A DNA stretch of 38,000 nucleotides from NCBI GenBank assembly GCA_934148535.1, contig CAKPDF010000013.1:1-38000 (forward strand), read 5' to 3'. The notes below the pieces were generated by a model. It ran no database searches. It was not told where the DNA came from and worked only from the letters and a program-made list of their open reading frames with translations. Within the stretch, counting starts at the first letter, position 1. Every line of letters begins with the position of its first letter. The position numbers and the translations under genes are program-made. Below, in pieces: positions 25,394-33,579 of the stretch. This DNA is from an uncultured Bacilli bacterium (GTDB lineage: Bacteria; Bacillota_I; Bacilli_A; RF39; UBA660).

Positions 25394-26518
25394 TTATTTT
25401 TCACTTCTATATTTAGAAATAAATTCATCCTTATACTCTAAAAATTTATCTTTCTTTATAGATTCTCTTATTTCTTCAGTCATTTTTATTAAAAATCTTA
25501 TATTATGGATAGATAAAAGTCTAGCACCTAAAGTTTCATTTGCAACAATTAAGTGTCTAATATAAGCTTTAGTATAATGTTTACAAGCATAACAATCACA
25601 AGTATCTTCTATAGGAGTAAAATCTTCTTTATATTTAGCATTTCTTAAATTAATCTTACCATTTCTACGAAAAGCATGACCATGTCTAGCAAGTCTAGTA
25701 GGAAGAACGCAATCAAACATATCTACACCACGCATAACGCCCTCTAAAATATCGACTGGTTCCCCTACTCCCATCAAATATCTAGGTTTATCTATTGGTA
25801 AATAAGGAATGGAATAATCAATAGCTTTATACATATCTTCTTTAGATTCATCGTCATTAGCAACTCCTCCGATAGAATAACCATCAAAGCCAATCTTAAC
25901 TGTCTCTTCTGCAGAAAATCTTCTTAAATCCTCATATGCTCCGCCTTGAACTATTCCAAATAAACTTTGTCTTTCATTATTGAATACTGCTTTTCCTCTT
26001 TTAGCCCATCTAATAGTACGTTCTACACTATTTTTTAAATACTCGTAAGTTGCACTAGCAGCAGGACATTCATCAAAACTCATAGCGATATCACTGTCAA
26101 GTTTATTTTGGATTTCAATAGATTTTTCTGGAGTTAAAAATAAATGTTCCCCATTTAAGTGATTTTTAAAGTGAACGCCTTCTTCACATATATCTTTCTT
26201 TTTGTTTTTAGCTAAAGAAAATACTTGATATCCACCACTATCAGTTAATATTGGTCCATCCCAATTCATAAATTTATGAAGTCCTCCAGCCTTATTAACA
26301 ATATCCTCTCCTGGTCTTAACCATAAATGATATGTATTAGAAAGTATTATTCCGGAATTAACTTCTTTTAATTCTCTAGGGTCCAATGTTTTTACCGTAG
26401 CTTGTGTACCTACTGGCATAAACATAGGAGTTTCATAAGTACCATAATTAGTTTGAATAGTACCATATCTAGCTTTACATTTACTATCATTATGTAATAA
26501 AGTATATTTTATCTTCAT
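25394..26518 (-). CDS. tgt: tRNA-guanine transglycosylase
   Basis: 374 residues, standard length. Exchanges guanine 34 in the anticodon of Asp, Asn, His and Tyr tRNAs for the queuosine precursor preQ1 (or a salvaged base). LTDSGGYQVF with Asp93 (base binding) and MFDCVLPTR with the nucleophile Asp are present, as is the zinc site CDCYACKHY plus a later His. The ATG has AAGAAGGATTAAT upstream. No queuosine synthesis genes (queCDEF, queA) are in the window, and none of the preQ1 riboswitch features were seen upstream. Transcribed from a promoter at 26544-26572. Confidence 0.97.
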   Translation of the reverse strand: MKIKYTLLHNDSKCKARYGTIQTNYGTYETPMFMPVGTQATVKTLDPRELKEVNSGIILSNTYHLWLRPGEDIVNKAGGLHKFMNWDGPILTDSGGYQVFSLAKNKKKDICEEGVHFKNHLNGEHLFLTPEKSIEIQNKLDSDIAMSFDECPAASATYEYLKNSVERTIRWAKRGKAVFNNERQSLFGIVQGGAYEDLRRFSAEETVKIGFDGYSIGGVANDDESKEDMYKAIDYSIPYLPIDKPRYLMGVGEPVDILEGVMRGVDMFDCVLPTRLARHGHAFRRNGKINLRNAKYKEDFTPIEDTCDCYACKHYTKAYIRHLIVANETLGARLLSIHNIRFLIKMTEEIRESIKKDKFLEYKDEFISKYRSEK

Positions 26519-26543
26519 ATTAATCCTTCTTTCAACATCATTA

Positions 26544-26572
26544 ATTATAACATATTAACCTTTTTTACGCAA
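26544..26572 (-). promoter_or_regulatory. tgt promoter
   Basis: Minus strand: weak -35 TTGCGT (26567-26572), 17 bp, TATAAT (26544-26549) with an extended TG-T, 25 bases before the ATG. Confidence 0.65.
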
Positions 26573-26580
26573 ATTAAAAT

Positions 26581-26608
26581 CGGCCAGTACTAATATAAAT
26601 ATTGGCCG
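26581..26608. repeat. GC-rich interrupted palindrome upstream of the tgt promoter
   Basis: CGGCC, a 6-base bulge AGTACT, AATAT, two bases, ATATT and GGCCG form one hairpin of 10 bp. CGGCC/GGCCG is striking in DNA this AT-rich. It lies 8 bp upstream of the tgt -35 and between two transcription units, so it could be an operator or a relic of an inserted element. No T-run. Confidence 0.5.
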
Positions 26609-26666
26609 TGATTAAAATATAAAAATATATTAGAATTAGATTAATCTTCTGAATTAATAATTTCAC

Positions 26667-26698
26667 TTTTATATAACTTTCTATTTTGTTATATAAAA
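26667..26698. repeat. Perfect 11-bp inverted repeat after the Rpn gene
   Basis: TTTTATATAAC and GTTATATAAAA with a 10-base loop. It lies directly after the terminator of the Rpn-type gene and may be a backup terminator or 3'-end stabiliser. Confidence 0.45.
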
Positions 26699-26720
26699 AA
26701 AGAAATAGGTTTTCTATTTC
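26694..26720 (-). terminator. Terminator of the Rpn-type gene
   Basis: GAAATAG and CTATTTC around a 5-base loop, followed by seven T residues on the minus strand. It contains the stop codon of the gene (26714-26716). Confidence 0.8.
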
Positions 26721-27739
26721 ATAGATTCTTCTATTTCTTTTATTTCTTCTATAGACTTATTACTTACTTTTGATATAAACTCATAGTTAGCATTATTTTT
26801 CAACATTGCTTTAATCATTTCTATTGCTTTTTCTTCTCTTCCTTGTTCCATACCCTGTTCTAGCCCTTGTTCTAAGCCTTGCTCTAGACCTTGCTCTAGG
26901 CCTTGCTCTAACCCCTGTTCTAAACCTTGTTCTAAACCTTGTTCTAAACCTTCTTGAATGGCATCTTCCTTCATATTTTCTGCTATTAATTTATCAAACT
27001 TCTCTTTTTGCCACTTATGTAATATAAAATTATCTTCATTCATTTCAATCACACTCCACATAAAATCATTAAGTTCATCATTTGATAAAATAGTTTCTAA
27101 TACATTATATAACTCTATATAATTTTTAGATGTTAATGCTACTAAAAATACTTCATCAAACCTTAACTTCCTAGATTCATTATACCAAAGTTCTCTATAT
27201 CTATCAAGATTTTTTAATAGAATTTTGAAATTAGGAAAAGCATCTTCATTATTATCAGAATAACGTAATTCTATCTTCCTTTCTGGTAATATTTCTTTTT
27301 TACTTTCATCACTATTTATATTTACCTGATAAAATTCTTTTGTTTGCATCTCTTTATAATTAGTATTAACTTCTAATTTTAATGTTATTAATTTTGCCAT
27401 ATAAACAGTATTTCTTTCTTTAACATATTTATATTTTTTTCTATTCATTTCTACATCAATTACTATATCATCACCTATTCTTAAATAAAAATCAACTTCT
27501 CTTGCTTGTTCTTTAGCAGTACTTTTAATTAACTCTTTATCTAAAAATGCTAATTTATCTTTATCAGTAATATTTTCTAAATGAGTAGTTTCTATTATAA
27601 ACTTTCTAAATATTTTTTGATTTTTAGCAGCTATATTCTTAAGTGCATAATCAAATGTTAATGGAATAAACTCTAACTCTTCGCTTTCATTTATTTTTTT
27701 ATCTAATTCTTTTAAATATTCTTTTGTTATTTTATTCAT
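26714..27739 (-). CDS. Rpn-family PD-(D/E)XK nuclease / transposase-like protein
   Basis: 341 residues. The first 260 residues match the Rpn/YhgA-like family (PF04754/PF12784 type): FDYALKNIAAKNQKIFRKFI near the start, then the nuclease core REVDFYLRIGDDIVIDVEMNR, in which the Asp and the Glu of the PD-(D/E)XK site are present and the usual Lys is replaced, as in much of this family. Rpn proteins are DNA endonucleases that promote RecA-independent recombination. Residues about 263-299 are a tetrapeptide repeat, GLEQ eight times followed by GMEQ, then a short helical tail. The ATG has AGAGGTAATAT upstream. Single gene with its own terminator; it is flanked on the upstream side by 437 bp without genes, typical of a horizontally moving gene. 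Confidence 0.85.
   Translation of the reverse strand: MNKITKEYLKELDKKINESEELEFIPLTFDYALKNIAAKNQKIFRKFIIETTHLENITDKDKLAFLDKELIKSTAKEQAREVDFYLRIGDDIVIDVEMNRKKYKYVKERNTVYMAKLITLKLEVNTNYKEMQTKEFYQVNINSDESKKEILPERKIELRYSDNNEDAFPNFKILLKNLDRYRELWYNESRKLRFDEVFLVALTSKNYIELYNVLETILSNDELNDFMWSVIEMNEDNFILHKWQKEKFDKLIAENMKEDAIQEGLEQGLEQGLEQGLEQGLEQGLEQGLEQGLEQGMEQGREEKAIEMIKAMLKNNANYEFISKVSNKSIEEIKEIEESMK
26843..26950 (-). repeat. 12-bp tandem repeat, nine units, inside the Rpn-type gene
   Basis: Nine 12-base units encode GLEQ (eight) and GMEQ (one). The units differ at synonymous positions (GGT/GGC/GGG, TTA/CTA, GAA/GAG, CAA/CAG), while two neighbouring units at the 26950 end are identical. Copy-number change would keep the frame and alter linker length only. 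Confidence 0.9.
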
Positions 27740-28176
27740 ATATTACCTCTTTCTAGAAAGATTATTCAATCACTAGCACATGATTATCTTTCTTTTAATA
27801 AATATAAAAAATGCATCTCTTACAAATTAACCATAACATATTTTAAAATACTATTCAAATCACCATTTTTTAAAATTCATTAATAAAGTCTTACAGATTT
27901 TTAAAATTGCTTAGTATAATATTTAAAATTTAGATACTATAATGGGTTTATTTTTTAAAATCTTTAAATTTAGTAGCACTATTTTTTAAAATTATATAAA
28001 ATTAATTTTTTTGGATTCAATTAAATTAGTTTACTTAAATTTTTCTTTATAATTACTTATTGTATTAAATTAAATCTTAAATATAATTTATATTCCAAAG
28101 AAAAAAGAATGATAAATATATTATCACTCTGTTAATGATGTATTGTAATTTAAATAAAATATTAAAATAAATATTT
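27740..28176. other. AT-rich gene-free stretch with recurring TTTTAAAAT
   Basis: No open frame with a ribosome binding site was seen in these 437 bp. The palindromic word TTTTAAAAT recurs at 27841, 27868, 27899, 27953 and 27984, with a near copy at 27921. A hairpin with arms AGAAAGAT (27755-27762) and ATCTTTCT (27786-27793) lies in the leader of the Rpn-type gene. The mgtA terminator is at 28101-28129. Confidence 0.5.
28101..28129 (-). terminator. mgtA terminator
   Basis: GAGTGATAA pairs with TTATCATTC (one G-U) around a 5-base loop, followed by six T residues on the minus strand, 48 bases past the mgtA stop. Confidence 0.75.
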
Positions 28177-30798
28177 CTATAACCATTCATCATATTTTTT
28201 AATATATATTCTTTTTATTATTGATACTATTATAAAATAAACTATTACTAATAATAATAAATATAAATAGAATATTGGAGGCAATATTCTAAAGTTAAAA
28301 CTTTTAATATTGCATAAAATTATTGGAGATAAAATTGTTAATAGCAATGATAAGGTTGTTAAATTATTTAAAATTGGACTTGCATCTAAGAAGTGTATTC
28401 CTTTTTTTGAAGTTCTTACATTATAAATTATCATTAATTCTGATACTAGACAAGTAACAAACCACGCTGTTTGGAAATATGCTTGTTTAGATACATCGTT
28501 ATATCCTAATAAATACCAGAATATAATAAATGATAAAACATCTATTAAAGAACTTGTTATTCCCATAATTTTCATAAATCTAGATATTCCTTTAGTATCC
28601 CATTTTTTAGGATTTATTAAAAATTCATTATCTACATTATCATATGGTATTCCTATTTGAGAAAAATCGTATATAAAATCTTGAATTAACATTTGAATTG
28701 GTAATAATGGTAGGAATGGAAGAAAGATAGATGCTATCATAATACTAAAAACATCTCCAAAATCTGCACTTAAAGCCATTTTCATATATTTTATAATATT
28801 ACCATATACTTTTCTTCCTTCTAATACTCCATCATATACTACTTTTAGACTTTGTTTTAATATTATTATATCACTTGCTTCTTTTGCTATAGAAAACGCA
28901 GTATTAACTGATATTCCAACATCTGCTACGTTAAGTGAAGGTGCATCATTTACTCCATCTCCCATATATCCTACCACATGATTATTTTTTTTATATAGGG
29001 AAACTATTCTTTCTTTTTGTAAGGGATTCATTCTTGCAAATACATCTATTTCTTCTATTTTCTTTGCTAATTCTTCATCTGTCATCTTATCTATATCAGA
29101 TCCTAGTAAGATATCATTACCGTTTAGTCCTACTAGATTACAGATATTCCTAGTAGCATAGGGATTATCTCCAGTTAATATTTTTGTTTTTATTCCTATT
29201 TTTCTTAATTTTATTAATGTATCTTTTACATCTTTTTTTGGAGGATCTAAGAATCCTACAAATCCTATGAAAGTCATATCATTTTCATAATTATTGCTAT
29301 CTATAATATTTTCTTTACTACCTAGCTTTTCTGATATCGCTATTACTTGCATTCCAGTTTCTGCTAAAGATAGAGACTTTTCTTTAATAATTTTAACTGT
29401 CTTATCATCTAATTTAGATATTTTACCATCCATTTTTACAGTGCTACAACATTTTAATATTTCTTCTAAGGCACCTTTTGTTATTGTTCTATATCTTGTT
29501 TTATTCTTTACTACTACTGTTTGTTTTTTTCTTGTATAATCAAATGGTATTTCATCTATCTTTTCATAGTTTTCTAATTTATTTTTTATATTGATGTTAT
29601 CTCCATAAGATATTATTGCTTTATCTACTAAATTTTTAATTCCTGTACTATAATAACTATTAAGATAAGCATATTCTAATATATTTTCATTTTCTAATCC
29701 TTTAGCATCTATATATTTTTGTAATGTTATTTTATTTTCAGTTAATGTTCCTGTTTTATCAGTACAAAGAATATCTATAGCACCTAAATTTTGAATTGCT
29801 TCTATTTTTTTTACTAAAACTTTTTTACTTGCCAAAGATTTACTTCCTTTAGTAAGATTTACATTTAATATCATTGGTAACATACTAGGAGTTATTCCTA
29901 CTGCTACTGATAGTGCAAATAATAGAGCTTCATTTATATTTTTCTTGATTATTCCATCTATTACTATCACTACTAAGCATACTACTACCATGTATTTAAT
30001 TAACATATTAGAAATACTTTTAATTCCTTTATCAAAGTTTGTTGTTTCTTTTTTTATATTTACTTCCTTTCCTACTTTTCCTAAATATGTATTAAATCCA
30101 GTATTTATTACTACCGCAGTTCCTAATCCACTTACTACTGAGGTTCCCATTAGGCAGATATTATCTATAGAAAATATTTCTTTAGCAATACTTTTAGTAT
30201 TAGAATATTTTTCTACTAGAACACTTTCTCCAGTAAATACAGATTCATTTAAGAATAAATCTTTTGATGATAGTATTTTTATATCAGCAGGTATTATTGT
30301 TCCAGCATTTAATTTTACTATATCTCCTACTACTACATCTTCTACTTTAACTTCTACTTCTTGATTATTTCTTATTACAAATACAGTAGAATATATACTT
30401 TTCTTTAGTTTTCTATTAAATTTATATACTGAATAATCTTGAAAAAATCTTATTAAAACACTTATTAGCGCTATTAAAATTATTATTAATGATCCTAATT
30501 TATCTTTAAGAAAGAGATTTATTATTGCTAAAGCAATAAGTATTATAATAAATTCATCTTTAAATGATTGCATTAAAAAATATAATGGACTTTTCTTATC
30601 ATCTTTTACTACTACATTTTTACCACTTTGCTCTAATAAATTTTTTATTTGTTTTTGGGTTAATCCTTCTAAATTGGTGTTATATTTTTTTAATATTTCT
30701 TCATTTGATAATTGTGATATTTTTATGTAATTATCAAATATTTCAGTATCGTTATTTTTTAAGTTCTTTCTTTTCTTTATATCAAATATTTGAATCAT
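28177..30798 (-). CDS. mgtA: Magnesium-importing P-type ATPase (MgtA type)
   Basis: 873 residues from ATG 30798, typical for P3B ATPases. Ten or so membrane helices. TGES (actuator domain), SVAVGITPSMLPMI (the MgtA form of the membrane-four motif), DKTGTLT with the phosphorylated Asp347, TGDN and MGDGVNDAPSL are all present. The family imports Mg2+ (some members Ni2+ or Co2+) into the cytoplasm. GTG at 30807 lies inside the ribosome binding site AGAGGTG, so ATG 30798 with spacing 6 is preferred. The short space before it, 60 bases, leaves no room for an M-box magnesium riboswitch. It lies directly after the sigma factor gene, with only a weak hairpin between. Confidence 0.93.
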   Translation of the reverse strand: MIQIFDIKKRKNLKNNDTEIFDNYIKISQLSNEEILKKYNTNLEGLTQKQIKNLLEQSGKNVVVKDDKKSPLYFLMQSFKDEFIIILIALAIINLFLKDKLGSLIIILIALISVLIRFFQDYSVYKFNRKLKKSIYSTVFVIRNNQEVEVKVEDVVVGDIVKLNAGTIIPADIKILSSKDLFLNESVFTGESVLVEKYSNTKSIAKEIFSIDNICLMGTSVVSGLGTAVVINTGFNTYLGKVGKEVNIKKETTNFDKGIKSISNMLIKYMVVVCLVVIVIDGIIKKNINEALLFALSVAVGITPSMLPMILNVNLTKGSKSLASKKVLVKKIEAIQNLGAIDILCTDKTGTLTENKITLQKYIDAKGLENENILEYAYLNSYYSTGIKNLVDKAIISYGDNINIKNKLENYEKIDEIPFDYTRKKQTVVVKNKTRYRTITKGALEEILKCCSTVKMDGKISKLDDKTVKIIKEKSLSLAETGMQVIAISEKLGSKENIIDSNNYENDMTFIGFVGFLDPPKKDVKDTLIKLRKIGIKTKILTGDNPYATRNICNLVGLNGNDILLGSDIDKMTDEELAKKIEEIDVFARMNPLQKERIVSLYKKNNHVVGYMGDGVNDAPSLNVADVGISVNTAFSIAKEASDIIILKQSLKVVYDGVLEGRKVYGNIIKYMKMALSADFGDVFSIMIASIFLPFLPLLPIQMLIQDFIYDFSQIGIPYDNVDNEFLINPKKWDTKGISRFMKIMGITSSLIDVLSFIIFWYLLGYNDVSKQAYFQTAWFVTCLVSELMIIYNVRTSKKGIHFLDASPILNNLTTLSLLLTILSPIILCNIKSFNFRILPPIFYLYLLLLVIVYFIIVSIIKRIYIKKYDEWL

Positions 30799-30825
30799 GT
30801 TATACACCTCTTATTCTCTATTTAT

Positions 30826-30834
30826 ATTATAGCA
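30826..30834 (-). promoter_or_regulatory. Extended -10 promoter before mgtA
   Basis: TGCTATAAT on the minus strand, about 28 bases before the mgtA ATG. No consensus -35 at 17 bp (AAACTC), so activity would depend on the extended TG or on an activator. Confidence 0.5.
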
Positions 30835-30860
30835 CAAATTGAAAAAAAGAGTTTTATTTC

Positions 30861-31757
30861 TTAAAAACATTTTTGATTATTGATATTTATAGTTTTCTTA
30901 ATTGTTAAGCTAGTAAAATAAGGATCATCAGCATAGTTTTCTATTAATATTTGAATATCAGGTTCTCTTCTTAATTTTAATATTGCTTTTTTATATAATT
31001 GACCTACTCTTACTTTAGTTATACCTAAAATTTTTGCAATTTGAGGATCGCTTAATGGGTTGTCACTTTCACTCCAGAATTTGAGTTTTAATACTTCTCT
31101 TTCTCTTTCAGTTAATATAGAATTTTCTAGAAATTTTCTAATCATTTCTATTTTTTCTTTTTCTTCATATTGTTCTTCTATACTTAAACTTTTATCTGGA
31201 ATAAATTTTTCTAATGTATCAGCACTGTCAGAGTTTGAGAATTCTACAGTCTCGTTAAGGCTTCTGGTACTTTGACTAAATTGTAATAACTTTTCTATTG
31301 CTTGTTCTGTAATTTCTAATTCTTGGGCTAACTCTTTTATAGTGGGTTCCCTATTTAATTTTATTGTAAGAAGATTTAATACTTTTTTTAATTTGTACAA
31401 ATTTTGTACTTGATATTTTGCTATTCTAATTGTTCTACTATGATTCATTACATAATTTTGAATTGTATTTTTAATTTTTATTGTAGCATAAGTTGAAAAA
31501 CATACTTCTTTGTCTGGATTAAAGTCTTCTATTGCTTTTAGAAGTCCTATGTTACCTTCTTGAATTAAATCTTCTAAATCTACTCCTTGATTTATATATT
31601 TTAAGGCAATACTTTTTACTAACCTATAATATGATTCTACAATTATATCTATAGATACATTTTTATCTTGTTTATATTTTTTTAATATTTCTATCTCTTC
31701 TTCTTTTGAAAGTTTTCTTAAAATGTTTGGAGAAAGTTCTTCTAATACTATATCCAT
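30861..31757 (-). CDS. Alternative sigma-70 family RNA polymerase sigma factor
   Basis: 298 residues. Region 2 (about 40-112) contains YYRLVKSIALKYINQGVDL, EDLIQEGNIGLLKAIEDF and CFSTYATIKIKNTIQNYV, then HSRTIRI; region 3 (about 118-170) and region 4 (about 215-265, LTEREREVLKLKFW and DPQIAKILGITKVRVGQLYKKA) follow. Region 1.1 is missing and 1.2 is only partial. In region 2.3 the two tryptophans that the primary factor uses in -10 melting (ATWWIRQ in RpoD) are replaced (ATIKIKN), so this is not the housekeeping factor. It does not closely match sigma-F, G, E, K, B or H in my reading. AGAGGAG precedes the ATG. No anti-sigma gene is adjacent; mgtA follows. Confidence 0.85.
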   Translation of the reverse strand: MDIVLEELSPNILRKLSKEEEIEILKKYKQDKNVSIDIIVESYYRLVKSIALKYINQGVDLEDLIQEGNIGLLKAIEDFNPDKEVCFSTYATIKIKNTIQNYVMNHSRTIRIAKYQVQNLYKLKKVLNLLTIKLNREPTIKELAQELEITEQAIEKLLQFSQSTRSLNETVEFSNSDSADTLEKFIPDKSLSIEEQYEEKEKIEMIRKFLENSILTEREREVLKLKFWSESDNPLSDPQIAKILGITKVRVGQLYKKAILKLRREPDIQILIENYADDPYFTSLTIKKTININNQKCF

Positions 31758-31820
31758 AATAACTCCTCTTTTTGTTTATATATTCTAACATAAAATATGT
31801 ATTCTTGATTAAAATTAACT

Positions 31821-31852
31821 AAAAGTAAAAAGACAGTTTAATCTGCCTTTTC
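31821..31852 (-). terminator. Terminator of the Dam-type methylase gene
   Basis: AAAAGGCAG pairs with CTGTCTTTT (one G-U), followed by a T-rich tract on the minus strand. It includes the end of the CDS and its stop codon. Confidence 0.7.
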
Positions 31853-32701
31853 TGAAAATCCTCTTTTATTTTCATAATTTGTTATAATTAACTCTTCTAT
31901 TTTTCCTCTTTTTTTACCATTAGCATTTATATTTCTTTTTGCTTCTATTGTATGGAAATAGTAGCCTTTATATAATTCATTTACTAAGATAGTATTATGA
32001 TTAGATAGCATTACATATACTCCTTTTTGATCTAATTCTTTAAATACTCTGGCAAGTCTTCTTTGTTGTTCTTTATTAAATCCTTCTTCTGTATAACTAT
32101 TAAATGTATGTGTATCAGAATCATATGGTGGATCAAAATAAACGAAGTCTCCTTTTTTAGCATCTTTTACAGCAGTTTCAAAATCTACATTCATAATTTT
32201 TATATCATTCATAGTTAGATAATTACTTACTGTTATTAAGTTGCCACCATCATAAGTATTTACTTTTTCTTTTTTTCCAAATGGAACATTAAATTCATTT
32301 TTGCTGTTTACTCTGTATAATCCATTGAAACAGGCTTTATTTAAATATATTGTTCTGGCAGCTTTTTTATAATCAGATAATCTTGAAAATGAATTTTTAT
32401 TTCTATCTTTATTTCTTATTTCATAATAGAATTCTTCATTATGTTCTGTTTCATAATGATTTAATATGTTACACATTTTTTTAAATTTATTTTCATCACA
32501 TAATACTTGATATACATTCATTAATTCTTTATTTGAGTCATTTATTACAGCTTTTTTAGGAGATAGTTCAAATAATAAGGCTCCACCTCCTATAAATGGT
32601 TCGTAATATGTACCAAACTCATCTGGTGCATATTCGCATAATTTATCTATTACCTGTCTTTTACCTCCAGCCCATTTTACGAATGGTTTTCCTTTTAACA
32701 T
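31838..32701 (-). CDS. dam: Dam-type DNA adenine-N6 methyltransferase
   Basis: 287 residues, D12 class. FVKWAGGKRQ at the start and PFIGGGALLF (about 35-44) form the S-adenosylmethionine site; DPPY at 190-193 is the catalytic motif. Members closest in layout methylate adenine in GATC, but the specificity cannot be read from the sequence. No restriction endonuclease gene is beside it, so it is an orphan methylase or the survivor of a restriction-modification system. The ATG has AAGGAGAGATTTT upstream. It adjoins the IS remnant on its upstream side, which fits acquired DNA. Confidence 0.93.
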   Translation of the reverse strand: MLKGKPFVKWAGGKRQVIDKLCEYAPDEFGTYYEPFIGGGALLFELSPKKAVINDSNKELMNVYQVLCDENKFKKMCNILNHYETEHNEEFYYEIRNKDRNKNSFSRLSDYKKAARTIYLNKACFNGLYRVNSKNEFNVPFGKKEKVNTYDGGNLITVSNYLTMNDIKIMNVDFETAVKDAKKGDFVYFDPPYDSDTHTFNSYTEEGFNKEQQRRLARVFKELDQKGVYVMLSNHNTILVNELYKGYYFHTIEAKRNINANGKKRGKIEELIITNYENKRGFSEKAD

Positions 32702-32730
32702 AAAATCTCTCCTTCTTTTTTACAATAAAT

Positions 32731-32759
32731 ATTGTAACAAAATTTCTTTGAAAAGTCAT
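32731..32759 (-). promoter_or_regulatory. dam promoter
   Basis: Minus strand: ATGACT (32754-32759), 17 bp, TACAAT (32731-32736) with an extended TG-T, about 30 bases before the ATG. Confidence 0.55.
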
Positions 32760-32928
32760 TAATTAATTATATAAAGCAGTGAAAAAAATAAAAAATTTTT
32801 TTTGCAATATTTTTTGGATATAATTACTATACTATAAAGGTAGTATGTAGTAATGAAAAAATAAAGAAGATAATTAAAGTAAAAGAATTATATTCCATAA
32901 TTGTTAAATATCAGCAAATTTATTAACA

Positions 32929-33408
32929 ATGTTTAATAATTTAACTGATACTAGACATCAAAGCTATATAACATATTAAATTTCTTATTCGTTCTAAAAT
33001 GTTTGACAGATATAAATATGACAGCTATTTTCAACTTATTGTAGATGACTCTAAGCTTTCAAGCTAAAGTTATAATTTAAATAATAATTGTATTAAAAAA
33101 AAATACAAGGATGAAAAAATTGCCTATTGTAAATATATTTTAGTATGATGAATATATGTAAACAAAATAATTGGAAATATATATTTAATCTTTATGATAA
33201 ATCAAGAACTATATTTAAAGATTTAAATAATTATATAGAATATTTTAATAAATGTACCACTAAAAACTATTTTCTTGACAATAATTATAAATTTAAAAGG
33301 CATAAATTTAATATTATTAGATTTACTAAAATGAATAAATATAAAAATAATATATTACCAATCCTCTTCATAATGTCACCTCCCTTAGAAGACGACAAAA
33401 TAGTTTAG
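32929..33408 (+). pseudogene. Decayed DDE transposase (insertion sequence remnant)
   Basis: From ATG 32929 the frame reads MFNNLTDTRHQSYITY and stops; DTRHQSYITY matches the start of a common Firmicutes DDE transposase family. The next frame continues with LNFLFVLKCLTDIN. After an internal deletion, a second open frame (33145-33408) has NICKQNNWKYIFNL and KRHKFNIIRFTK, which resemble the central part of the same family (ICKENNWKYI...RFKDG). The catalytic core between them is missing, and similarity fades after about 33330. The element is therefore a broken relic with a frameshift, a large deletion and a lost C-terminus. Family assignment is from memory of such proteins, not from a search. A weak promoter-like TTGCAA-17-TACTAT lies upstream. 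Confidence 0.65.
33285..33371 (-). CDS. Possible 28-residue hydrophobic microprotein
   Basis: A 28-codon frame starts at ATG 33371, five bases after GGGAGGTG (33377-33384), one of the best ribosome binding sites in the window. The product begins MKRIGNILFLYLFILV and continues as one uninterrupted hydrophobic helix to a TAA. It lies antisense to the end of the transposase relic and downstream of the palindrome at 33395-33426. Short single-helix peptides of this kind include type I toxins and small membrane regulators. The frame might also be an accident of AT-rich DNA, but the ribosome binding site argues against that. Confidence 0.4.
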   Translation of the reverse strand: MKRIGNILFLYLFILVNLIILNLCLLNL

Positions 33409-33426
33409 CATTCACTAAACTATTAG
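33395..33426. repeat. 32-bp palindromic repeat, copy 2
   Basis: Identical over 32 bases to 7613-7644, with 10-bp arms and the loop CATTCA. On the minus strand it lies about 10 bases upstream of the microprotein's ribosome binding site; on the plus strand it follows the transposase relic. Confidence 0.8.
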
Positions 33427-33552
33427 TATGTTGGGACGTATCGTAAAATCTATAGTACTAGATTTCTTGCTCCCCCTATTTTATAAACAGTTAATAAATA
33501 AATATTTATAAAATTCATAAACAACATCTACTCTCTTGTAAAAGAGTATAAG

Positions 33553-33579
33553 AAAAAAATGCAACATTATAGGTGCATC
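33553..33579 (-). terminator. murJ terminator
   Basis: GATGCACC and GTTGCAT form a short stem around TATAAT, followed by TTTTTTTC on the minus strand; it includes the murJ stop. A second small hairpin, TACTCT/AGAGTA, follows at about 33530-33550. Confidence 0.6.

Noticed and set aside
26519..26713. preQ1 riboswitch before tgt
   Set aside because: The structured elements lie upstream of the promoter, not in the leader, which is about 20 bases.
26843..26950. CRISPR array
   Set aside because: The repeat has 12-bp units without spacers and is coding.
30799..30860. M-box magnesium riboswitch before mgtA
   Set aside because: The space between the sigma gene stop and the mgtA start is about 60 bases, far too short, and has no conserved stem.
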